Shown here: in pieces, positions 43,965 through 51,309 of the stretch | How the letters are laid out: every line of letters begins with the position of its first letter | How positions within the stretch are numbered: the first letter of the stretch is position 1 | NCBI GenBank assembly: GCA_947492105.1 | Contig: CANLMN010000010.1 | Location: 1-64,000 of the forward strand | DNA: 64,000 bases | Direction: 5' to 3' | From: an uncultured Aquimarina sp. | GTDB taxonomy: Bacteria > Bacteroidota > Bacteroidia > Flavobacteriales > Flavobacteriaceae | Notes under the pieces: model-generated | Databases searched by the model: none | Seen by the model: only the letters and a program-made list of their open reading frames with translations | What the model was told of the DNA's origin: nothing | Made by a program: the position numbers and the translations under genes

Positions 43965-43981
43965 TCCATTGAAACAATGGA
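43965..43981 (-). other. Leader hairpin of the candidate structural gene
   Basis: TCCATTG-AAA-CAATGGA, a 7-bp perfect stem with a 3-nt loop, ends 14 bp before the ATG at 43950. It could protect the mRNA 5' end or modulate translation. Confidence 0.4.
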
Positions 43982-44029
43982 GTTTTTCATCTCAAGAATA
44001 TGTTGTCCCTTATGGCGCATCTCTAAATG

Positions 44030-44203
44030 CTATGCCTTTTTGGTAGGGACAGCCGCAGTCTTCTTGTTTTTTTCTGCGAGCTTTTTTGCCTTCATCTTTT
44101 GAACCATAGGTGCTACCAGTAAGGTTCCTATTGCGATGCCGGCGATTCCTGCTCCTACGCAATACATTATAGGTTGCCAGGCGATGTCATTTTTCTGTGC
44201 CAT
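44030..44203 (-). CDS. 57-residue membrane protein
   Basis: I use the ATG at 44203; a longer frame from 44266 has no support. A single helix (PIMYCVGAGIAGIAIGTLLVAPMV) followed by a Lys/Ala-rich tail. It is the gene directly before the candidate structural gene and the last element gene before the AbiE insertion. Function unknown. Confidence 0.6.
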   Translation of the reverse strand: MAQKNDIAWQPIMYCVGAGIAGIAIGTLLVAPMVQKMKAKKLAEKNKKTAAVPTKKA

Positions 44204-44391
44204 TTTGGGTTGTTTTTGTAAAACTGTTTGTAATAATGGGCAGGTCTCTAAACCTTGTGAGCACAAAGATGAAGGGAAGAAGAAGGTTTACCGTGGTAGG
44301 GTTTGGGACTTTGGGACGGAGATAGAGATGCTGGAGCTATAGAACGAGCTATAAATAAAGAAACTGATAAAGGAATAGATATTGCTATATA

Positions 44392-44421
44392 TGTCAAGTA
44401 AATAGATGTAAAAACTTGACA
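44392..44421 (+). promoter_or_regulatory. Operator-like inverted repeat of the AbiE pair
   Basis: TGTCAAGT (44392-44399) and ACTTGACA (44414-44421) form a perfect 8-bp inverted repeat with centres 22 bp apart, about two helical turns. The right arm covers the -33 TTG. AbiEi antitoxins repress their own promoter by binding inverted repeats, so this is the likely site. Confidence 0.6.
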
Positions 44422-44445
44422 TTATAAAGAATTAAACTATCTTTG
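44416..44445 (+). promoter_or_regulatory. Bacteroidota promoter of the AbiE pair
   Basis: TTGAC at 44416-44420 and TATCTTTG at 44438-44445, spaced 19 nt, match the TTG-N19-TAnnTTTG consensus exactly. The AbiEi ATG follows 13 bp later. Confidence 0.8.
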
Positions 44446-44458
44446 TAATGCTTAAACT

Positions 44459-45184
44459 ATGAATATAACAGCATACATAAAAGATAAGATAGCTCGTATA
44501 GATGCAGGAGATGCATTTACATACGATGATCTGGCTATACCTCAAGGTGAGTTTACAGCTGCTTCTAAGTCTTTAAGTAGACTAGTTACTGCTGGTACTA
44601 TAAAGAGATATAGAAAAGGTGTTTATTATAAGCCTAAACAAACAGACTTTGGCGAATTAAGACCTAGTGATACAGAACTGCTCAATATCTATCTTTTTGA
44701 AGATAACAAACAGGTGGCCTACATTACTGGAGTGCGATTGTACAATCAATTCAGGCTGACCACTCAGGTTCCTAACGTGGTAAGAGTTGCGAGTTCTTCA
44801 AAGCAAGTACGTGGTAAGGTAGGAAACACAATGGTGCGGCCTGCAAAGAGCTATGTTACCGTTTCTAAAAAGAATATTCCATTACTACAGGTGCTCGATG
44901 TTGCAAAAGACTTTAAAAATATTCCTGATGGCGACAGCTCCCAGATTCTTTCGTTTCTTAAAAACAGAATAGCTCAATTTTCGGCAAAAGATCTGGAACG
45001 TTTTACCGCTTTCGCGAAAGCGTACCCACCTAAAGTTGCTGCCTTAATAGGTGCCATCTACGAGTTTATGGGATTAGAAAAACAGAGCAACGCATTGCGT
45101 GAGAACATCAATGCCTTAAGTACCTACACCTTTGGGATTTCCAAGGATATACTACCAACTATTAACAACTGGAACATCGCTTAA
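44459..45184 (+). CDS. abiEi: AbiEi-type antitoxin/repressor
   Basis: 241 residues: an N-terminal winged helix (YIKDKIARIDAGDAFTYDDL, SRLVTAGTIKRYRKGVYY) that is characteristic of AbiEi/DUF6088 antitoxins, and a C-terminal domain thought to neutralise the toxin. It is encoded directly before the nucleotidyltransferase toxin (TAATG junction) and behind an inverted-repeat operator. The palindrome is read as TAFAKAY. AbiE is a type IV toxin-antitoxin system used in phage exclusion. The pair lies on the plus strand between two minus-strand element genes. Confidence 0.88.
   Translation: MNITAYIKDKIARIDAGDAFTYDDLAIPQGEFTAASKSLSRLVTAGTIKRYRKGVYYKPKQTDFGELRPSDTELLNIYLFEDNKQVAYITGVRLYNQFRLTTQVPNVVRVASSSKQVRGKVGNTMVRPAKSYVTVSKKNIPLLQVLDVAKDFKNIPDGDSSQILSFLKNRIAQFSAKDLERFTAFAKAYPPKVAALIGAIYEFMGLEKQSNALRENINALSTYTFGISKDILPTINNWNIA
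45007..45022. repeat. CGCTTTCGCGAAAGCG palindrome, copy 14
   Basis: Perfect copy inside abiEi, AFAKA frame. Confidence 0.9.
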
Positions 45185-46164
45185 TGAGATTACACGAATA
45201 TCAAGAACCCTTCAGAAATGCGATACGTGCTGCCGCAGATCATTTCGGCATTGCCGAAATATTTATTGAAAAAGATTACTGGGTCACTTTTGCGCTCAAG
45301 CAAATATTTACAAATCCTGCATCAAAGGATATTACTGTGTTTAAAGGTGGAACGTCTTTATCAAAATGTCATAAGATTATCGAGCGCTTTTCGGAAGATA
45401 TAGATCTCGTCATCATCACTGACGAAGAAGAAGGAAGTAACGCCATCAAGAAGAAACTTAAGCTTGTCACAGAAGCTGTGGCTGAACCCTTGACTTATGT
45501 ACCTGGTCACTTAATCGAGAACAAAAAGGGTAAGATCAGAAAACTGGTATATAGCTACGATAAAAGCGGAATGGATGGAGCCTTTGGCCACGTGCGTGAT
45601 GAGATAGTGGTAGAAGTGTCCAGCTATGGAAGCCCGCATCCCAGCAGTGCGGTTGAAATACACTCGATGATTACCGGTTTAATTGCCAGTACAGGAAATG
45701 TGGATCTGATAACCAAATACGAGCTCGAACCTTTTAAAGTTGTTGCGCTAGATATTGAGCGTACCTTTTGTGAGAAAGTGATAAGCCTCGTGCGATTTTC
45801 ATATACCGAAACCCCTTTGAAAGACTTGGCAGATAAAGTAAGGCACACCTATGATTTGCACCAATTACTAAAGTTAGAGCGAATACAAGATTTTCTAGCA
45901 AGTGAAGACTTTTCTGCAATGCTCAATCAGGTAGGTAAAGATGATGACAAAGCGATTCCCAATGACAAGGAATGGCTCTCACAACACCCAAACAAAGCAC
46001 TCATATTTGAAGATATTGAAGGCGTTTGGAGCAAAATAAAATTAACCTACAACAGCTCTTTCAAAGAGTTGCTTACTGGGGATTTACCTAATGACGAAGA
46101 AGTCTTGAAATCTCTTAAAGCTATTAAGAATCGTTTGGGAGAAATTAAATGGGAGATGTCATAA
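45184..46164 (+). CDS. abiEii: AbiEii-type nucleotidyltransferase toxin
   Basis: 326 residues. The family signature is clear: IEKDYWVTFALKQIF, then FKGGTSLSKCHKIIERFSED followed by IDLVI, giving the GTS and DxD residues of a DNA polymerase beta-like nucleotidyltransferase. AbiEii toxins modify tRNA or other RNA targets and stop growth unless AbiEi counteracts them. It overlaps the antitoxin gene by one base. The following gene overlaps its 3' end by 16 bp. Confidence 0.9.
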   Translation: MRLHEYQEPFRNAIRAAADHFGIAEIFIEKDYWVTFALKQIFTNPASKDITVFKGGTSLSKCHKIIERFSEDIDLVIITDEEEGSNAIKKKLKLVTEAVAEPLTYVPGHLIENKKGKIRKLVYSYDKSGMDGAFGHVRDEIVVEVSSYGSPHPSSAVEIHSMITGLIASTGNVDLITKYELEPFKVVALDIERTFCEKVISLVRFSYTETPLKDLADKVRHTYDLHQLLKLERIQDFLASEDFSAMLNQVGKDDDKAIPNDKEWLSQHPNKALIFEDIEGVWSKIKLTYNSSFKELLTGDLPNDEEVLKSLKAIKNRLGEIKWEMS

Positions 46165-47186
46165 GTAACAACAAACTTAATATCAATATGAACCCATTAG
46201 ATCAATTTAAAAATATAAATGCAAGCCAAAAAGCAATAGAAGCAGCGATGGGTAGTATTGCGAAATTAGATTGGGTAAATGAAATGACTAAACGCATTCA
46301 GTATCCTACAAATATTGCAGCATTTGGTGGTGCTTTAGATATCCTTAAATCAATGCACCAACATCCTGGAATTGAATCGATGAATTCTATTTCTAAAGTG
46401 ACATCTGGAATCGTACCGCTATTAGATTGGTATAAAGACAATCCACTTAAAAATCAGATGGATGGCATTATAACCAATCACGCCTTGCTCAATCAGCGCT
46501 TGTCATCTTTATCATCTTTATCATCAATGTATGCTGAAAATTATGTGAAGCCATTGAATGCTATAGAAGTTGCACTGAGAGGTATTTCTACAGATTTTTT
46601 GAAGAATATATCATTTGATGATCTTGATGTAGCTGAAGAGGAATATGATCTTGTTGAGGAGGCTACCGAAGCAATAGTGACTCAAGCAGAATCGCTACAA
46701 ACTTTCTCAGATAAGTATGTGACTCAGGAAAGTTTTGAAAAATTTCAGATACAGTTATTTGATGAATTGCAACTGATAAGTTCAAAGTCTAAATCAGAAA
46801 AAGCTAAAGCCTTTATTTTTCAAATAATGCAAATCATTTCATTTGTTGTGATGATTTTTTCATTACACAGCGATTCCCATAAAATGACAAACAAAGAGCT
46901 TTCTGAAATCATAGACGATAAATTTAAATCGCATCAAGAGCACACTAATATAAAGTTAGATAGCATTTTAAGTCAAATCACGAAACAAAGGCTTGCAACT
47001 ACTGACGTAAATCTGAGAGTGAACAATAAGAAAAGAGCTGCAATAAAGGGTATCGTTAAAAAAGGACAGTTGATAAGCGTTATTGAGACTCGACATAAGT
47101 ACTTATTAATCTATTATATTGATCAAGAAACTGGTGAGCCTAAATCCGGTTTTGTTTTCAAAAAAAACTTTGAAAAGATTGATTAA
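46149..47186 (+). CDS. Third gene of the AbiE locus, membrane protein with SH3-like end
   Basis: 345 residues. Helical N-terminal two thirds, one membrane helix near residues 218-238 (FIFQIMQIISFVVMIFSL), then a polar stretch and a C-terminal SH3-like domain (AAIKGIVKKGQLISVIETRH). A possible second start is at 46188. It overlaps abiEii, so it is probably co-transcribed. I do not recognise the family; a membrane effector or accessory defence protein is a guess from context. Confidence 0.6.
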   Translation: MGDVISNNKLNINMNPLDQFKNINASQKAIEAAMGSIAKLDWVNEMTKRIQYPTNIAAFGGALDILKSMHQHPGIESMNSISKVTSGIVPLLDWYKDNPLKNQMDGIITNHALLNQRLSSLSSLSSMYAENYVKPLNAIEVALRGISTDFLKNISFDDLDVAEEEYDLVEEATEAIVTQAESLQTFSDKYVTQESFEKFQIQLFDELQLISSKSKSEKAKAFIFQIMQIISFVVMIFSLHSDSHKMTNKELSEIIDDKFKSHQEHTNIKLDSILSQITKQRLATTDVNLRVNNKKRAAIKGIVKKGQLISVIETRHKYLLIYYIDQETGEPKSGFVFKKNFEKID

Positions 47187-47188
47187 AA

Positions 47189-48115
47189 TCACATAGGCCC
47201 AACCATCCCATCTTCGTGATACCGTAACTTATCTGAAATCAATTTTACGATGGCATCGTTCTTTGTTTTGTAGGTGTTGTTGCCGTCAAAATCTTCTTCA
47301 TTCAGTAGCATTTTCACTTTACGGCTTTCTTCCTGGTCAATAAATTTTTTACAGGCACGTATAAACGCTGCACGGCTACATCCACGGATGCGTTGCTCTC
47401 GCATATTGATATAAACAAAGAAACTTTTCTGGATTTTATATTCTTGTTCTGTGATCTTGCCCATAGCAAAGGCATTGGAACATAATTCATATTGTTCATC
47501 GACAATAAGCTGACCGATACGAACCATTTGATATTTTGGGATGCGCTCGCGATAGCGCGTCACATCATCCACCTGATGATGCAAACGTAACCACGTACAG
47601 TTTTGCCATTCTGATGTAGTAATTTTTGCTACAGACTGGTGCGTGAGTACTATATCGATTCCTTTATGGCGCACGGTACAGAGTGCACCGATCATCGACT
47701 GCCCTTTGGCGCCAGTCATATAGTGATCAATATCGTCCAGAACCACCAAGCCATTTTTAAAGTGCTTCATTATTTTGGTAATGACTTCTTTCTTTTCGTC
47801 ATTATCCATAGGTGATCCATCTGGGTTAAAAGGTCTAATTCTACGTGAGGTTACTTTGGTCAGTGCCTTTAGATGATTTGGACTTACCGTACGAAATTGC
47901 GGATAATCATCATCGTTAGTATCAAAAGCAAGTACCTTACGACCTTTCTTGCCTACCGCAAGATGATCCATCATATAGCGTTTGATCTCTTGCTTGTTCC
48001 TGTATGTCTTCCCGACACCAGTCTCGCCACAGACCAGTAAGATCATTGGCTGGCGTTCTAAGTCTTCTTTGAGATAGCTTATGGGTTTTCTTCCGCGATT
48101 AGAATTTACAGACAT
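47189..48115 (-). CDS. FtsK/HerA/A32-type ATPase (DNA packaging candidate)
   Basis: 308 residues with a clear P-loop: Walker A GETGVGKT at 30-37, Walker B GLVVLDDIDHYMTG near 122-135, and a sensor-like VLTHQSVAKI. This set resembles the A32-like packaging ATPases of tailless phages and the related Zot/pI proteins of filamentous phages, all in the FtsK-HerA class. There is no membrane segment, which argues against Zot/pI. It is the strongest single indication that the run is viral. It is linked to the next gene upstream by a stop-CT-ATG junction. Confidence 0.72.
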   Translation of the reverse strand: MSVNSNRGRKPISYLKEDLERQPMILLVCGETGVGKTYRNKQEIKRYMMDHLAVGKKGRKVLAFDTNDDDYPQFRTVSPNHLKALTKVTSRRIRPFNPDGSPMDNDEKKEVITKIMKHFKNGLVVLDDIDHYMTGAKGQSMIGALCTVRHKGIDIVLTHQSVAKITTSEWQNCTWLRLHHQVDDVTRYRERIPKYQMVRIGQLIVDEQYELCSNAFAMGKITEQEYKIQKSFFVYINMREQRIRGCSRAAFIRACKKFIDQEESRKVKMLLNEEDFDGNNTYKTKNDAIVKLISDKLRYHEDGMVGPM

Positions 48116-48117
48116 AG

Positions 48118-49113
48118 CTATTCTGTTTTGGGTTCATCCTCGGCTACTTCAAGTATAGTAGCTTCTGGAATATCATTATCTATATCTTCAAAATCGACTT
48201 CTTCAGTTTGTTGAGATGCTTTTTTTTCCGCTTTTGCGAAAGCAAAATCCTGAACATTTTCTTCCTCTTCAAAATCTAACTCTTCCTGGAAATCTTGAGT
48301 AGCATAATCTTCTTCTTGCGCTGAAAAATCTTCTTGTTCTTCTTCGAGAGCTGAAGCTTTTTCATTACGGATGATATCAAGAATGCGCTCTTCCAGAATA
48401 TTATTTTCTGCGCGGACTTCCATAACGACCTGTGCTTTCTTCATTAAGATGGACAGGACTGCACCCATCAATTGCTGTTCGGGCGTAAGTTTCTTAGCTT
48501 TCTTACGCAGGATCTGGGCGAGCAATGGTCTCAACAACGCCTTGTCTTCCTTGTCTAGCTTTACGCGTGCAACATTCTTATCGTTTTGCTGATCGATGAC
48601 GGAAATGATCTCATCAAACTCATAGAATTCCTTGTGCTTGCTGATTTTTACAAAGTAACCGCCACCTACTTCAAGAACGTTGTTAGACATTCCCAACAGA
48701 GCATCAGCCGCTTGGTTGGCTTGGCTCAGAGGCAATTCAAAATCTTCGTCTGTAGGTTGTGGCTCATCATCATCTTCATAGCCACCACCATTTATTTCCT
48801 GTTCTGGTGCATCTAGTGGTTGCTCGCTTTTTTCTTGTGCTACATTTTCTTCTACAGTTTTGCGGAATTCTGGCTGCTCGCTAGATGGCGCTTCAGGTTC
48901 TTCTGGCATCTGGTGTGGTCGGTCTGGTTTCCACACGTTCCAGCTTTTTTGCTTTTCGGGATCACTTTCTATTGGACGCTCGCCACCGATGTCTTTTTCA
49001 ATCACTGGTTGATTGAGCGGACTGCTGTCTTCGCCCTGAATACTTTCAAACGTGATTTCTTCTGGTGCTGTGGTAAGGACGTCCTTTACTTCTTGAGCTA
49101 TTTCTTCTTTCAT
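48118..49113 (-). CDS. Acidic protein, unknown
   Basis: 331 residues with acidic, low-complexity ends (about 1-120 and 245-331) and a folded-looking middle (GGGYFVKISKHKEFYEFDEIIS, ALLRPLLAQILRKKAKKLTPEQQ). A degenerate palindrome copy encodes FAFAKAE. Because it lies next to the ATPase it could be an assembly or scaffold factor. Family not recognised. Confidence 0.6.
   Translation of the reverse strand: MKEEIAQEVKDVLTTAPEEITFESIQGEDSSPLNQPVIEKDIGGERPIESDPEKQKSWNVWKPDRPHQMPEEPEAPSSEQPEFRKTVEENVAQEKSEQPLDAPEQEINGGGYEDDDEPQPTDEDFELPLSQANQAADALLGMSNNVLEVGGGYFVKISKHKEFYEFDEIISVIDQQNDKNVARVKLDKEDKALLRPLLAQILRKKAKKLTPEQQLMGAVLSILMKKAQVVMEVRAENNILEERILDIIRNEKASALEEEQEDFSAQEEDYATQDFQEELDFEEEENVQDFAFAKAEKKASQQTEEVDFEDIDNDIPEATILEVAEDEPKTE
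48229..48244. repeat. Dispersed palindrome, copy 15 (degenerate)
   Basis: CGCTTTTGCGAAAGCA, two mismatches, inside the acidic protein gene, AFAKA frame. Confidence 0.7.
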
Positions 49114-49118
49114 AAATT

Positions 49119-49571
49119 CTAATTGAGTTTTGCGATAAAGTTGACCACGTTGTTTTCCAAAACTTGAAATTTGGCTACAAAAGGCTTGTAAAAGCTTGGA
49201 ATACTCAGGATTTCATCGCACTTATGGTAGTTGTACATCACAGCTCGCTTGGACTGCTTAAAACTCTCGCCTATCTTGGCATAACTGGTATCTGTGTATT
49301 TCTTGAGCAGGAAATAACACGCCATCCTAGCATCACGGTATTCTTGAATGTTACTGGTGTAAAATTTGGGTTCTTGAAGATCAAAAATTTGGATGCTCTG
49401 CGAGATAAAATAGACAACGAGCAGTTTTACCTTTTGGGTGTCGCTCGATTTAAGTTGTGCGTTTCCAGAAAGATTATTGATGACTTCTATGGTCTTAGCG
49501 AGTCCAAATTTCCCTATGAGCGTATCTACACTCTGCTGTAAGTCGCTATAATCGGGCTGTTCTTTTTTCAT
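49119..49571 (-). CDS. DnaA domain IV-like helix-turn-helix protein
   Basis: 150 residues. The middle-to-C-terminal part (ARMACYFLLKKYTDTSYAKI, then FKQSKRAVMYNYHKCDEIL) follows the pattern of DnaA domain IV, the origin-binding helix-turn-helix. There is no AAA+ domain. It may bind the element's origin or act as a regulator. First gene of the block that continues with the acidic protein and the ATPase. The call rests on my reading of the motif. Confidence 0.6.
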   Translation of the reverse strand: MKKEQPDYSDLQQSVDTLIGKFGLAKTIEVINNLSGNAQLKSSDTQKVKLLVVYFISQSIQIFDLQEPKFYTSNIQEYRDARMACYFLLKKYTDTSYAKIGESFKQSKRAVMYNYHKCDEILSIPSFYKPFVAKFQVLENNVVNFIAKLN

Positions 49572-49667
49572 CTGGCTGTGAATTGATTCTCACGTGCCAA
49601 ACTACTAAAAGAGAGTTTTCAGAAGATTGTTAATTGTATCCTAGTAAATTATGGAGATTTTACTATA

Positions 49668-51131
49668 ATGTTGTTGATTGACAAACCTACTCAATTAAAT
49701 CGCCAAAAAATGAAGTTAGAAACCATTGAAGAACTTAAACGAGAAATAAACTCATACGAAATGGTTGCTTTATTAAAGGCTTGTTACAACTATTTTGATA
49801 TTGAAATCGAAAAACCCAAAGCTTTATGGGTTACACTCACGATAATGAAATGGACTTATTTGTACGGTACGAGAACCAAACCGGTAAAACCATTAACTGT
49901 CAAAGCTTTTCAAACACTTTTTGAAGCTATAATGGAATTTGATCCCGATCATATTTCAAACTATATGAAATCTCAAGGAATTCATCGAGCCTTTGCGATA
50001 CTACATTATCAGCAGTTTTATCTTCAAACTGCCGTACATAAAGAGCGTTTTAGCACACAATTAAAGTTTTATGAAATTCTAGAATCGCGGTATGACATTT
50101 CAGCCTCTTTTAAAAAGAAAACTGGTCTGTCTATTACTGAATTTTTAAGAATACTACAATGTATGTGGTTGTACGCTCAAATGAAACAATCAGAATTTCC
50201 CAACACAAAAATTACGGGCTACGTAAGTCAACCTATACTTGATAGTATGTCTGAAATCTTTGGGAAGATACAAACCGAACGGTTTATCAACCTCTTAATG
50301 ATAACGCCACTGACCGCAGCAAAAGAAGCTAAAAAATGGAAAGGAACTAATGCTACAAAATATGAGATGATGGAACACTCATTTCTCACTTTATTTCCCT
50401 TTCAATGGTTTGAAAATTCTGTGCGCATCGTGCATCCATCGGTTTTCAATTATACTGCAAACTATTACATCTACGATTATATGAAGATCAACGATCCAAA
50501 GTTTACAACAGAATTTGGAGCAAGATTTGAAAAATATATTCAGTTAGGATTAGACGAAATAAATATTAATTACAAAATTGAGAGTGAGGTAAAACGATCT
50601 CTTCCCGCGAAGCACAAAGTCGTAGATTTTGTGATTGACGATAATATTCTACTTGAATGCAAAGCTATTGAGCCTAAGCCATTAGCATCGATCAACCCAA
50701 CAGACGATTACGTGTACTCATCTTATAAAGACTCACTTTTGAAGGCTTATTATGATCAAATGCTACCTGTATCAAAATTTTTAAATCCCAATCAAGAGAA
50801 TTGGGGAATAGTAATCACGCATAAGAATATCTTCTGGTCAGATTACAGAGAACTTTATCAGTTTACAAAAGACAGGTACGCAAATAGCGCTGACAACAGC
50901 CAGCTACCACCAGAGAATGTATTCATAATGGATATTCATACCTGGGACTTGGTCATAAATGTTATTGTGACTGGTCAAACAACATTGCCAGATCTACTGA
51001 AAAAAGCTCGAAATGCAAACGCAAACCATCTCACAAGAAAAGCCCAATTTGATATGCAACTGGACGATTTTGATCTTAGACAATTTCAACTCTCATATTT
51101 AGCTAAAGAGACAGAATTATTAAAATTATAG
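49668..51131 (+). CDS. PD-(D/E)xK nuclease-like protein, unknown
   Basis: 487 residues. The first 250 are helical and unrecognised. Around residues 285-330 a nuclease-type core is visible: KVVDFVIDDN followed by LLECKAIEP, the Asp and Glu-x-Lys of the PD-(D/E)xK fold. A second ATG at 49710 also gives a reasonable start. It is the first gene of the defence island and is on the opposite strand to the element genes. Could be a stand-alone restriction-like effector or belong with its neighbours. Confidence 0.6.
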   Translation: MLLIDKPTQLNRQKMKLETIEELKREINSYEMVALLKACYNYFDIEIEKPKALWVTLTIMKWTYLYGTRTKPVKPLTVKAFQTLFEAIMEFDPDHISNYMKSQGIHRAFAILHYQQFYLQTAVHKERFSTQLKFYEILESRYDISASFKKKTGLSITEFLRILQCMWLYAQMKQSEFPNTKITGYVSQPILDSMSEIFGKIQTERFINLLMITPLTAAKEAKKWKGTNATKYEMMEHSFLTLFPFQWFENSVRIVHPSVFNYTANYYIYDYMKINDPKFTTEFGARFEKYIQLGLDEININYKIESEVKRSLPAKHKVVDFVIDDNILLECKAIEPKPLASINPTDDYVYSSYKDSLLKAYYDQMLPVSKFLNPNQENWGIVITHKNIFWSDYRELYQFTKDRYANSADNSQLPPENVFIMDIHTWDLVINVIVTGQTTLPDLLKKARNANANHLTRKAQFDMQLDDFDLRQFQLSYLAKETELLKL

Positions 51132-51309
51132 TGTTTCAAATGAGCAATCGATTCAGTATAATTCCACTTTAACTCTACGCTCTTCCTTTGGTCGTGAATC
51201 TCGCAAGCTCGATTTCGCGAAAGCATACTGAAAACAAAATGAGAAATAAAGATGAATAGCTTGTAAACTTTGTTAATTTTAGGAGCTGAACAACTTTGTA
51301 AAGCACTAA
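51132..51309. other. Intergenic gap before the restriction-modification gene
   Basis: 178 bp. Contains the degenerate palindrome copy 16 (51210-51225) and, near the right end, a promoter-like pair: TTG at 51270-51272 and CAACTTTG at 51291-51298 (18 nt apart, one mismatch from TAnnTTTG), 12 bp before the ATG. No gene seen. Confidence 0.4.
51210..51225. repeat. Dispersed palindrome, copy 16 (degenerate, intergenic)
   Basis: CGATTTCGCGAAAGCA, two mismatches from the 16-mer, in the 51132-51309 gap. Confidence 0.6.

Noticed and set aside
46500-46527. TCATCTTTA tandem repeat
   Set aside because: Two and a half units encoding Ser/Leu residues in the AbiE-linked gene; too short to mean anything.
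47189-48115. Zot/pI protein of a filamentous phage
   Set aside because: Walker motifs would allow it, but there is no membrane segment and no filamentous-phage coat or pIII-like gene nearby.
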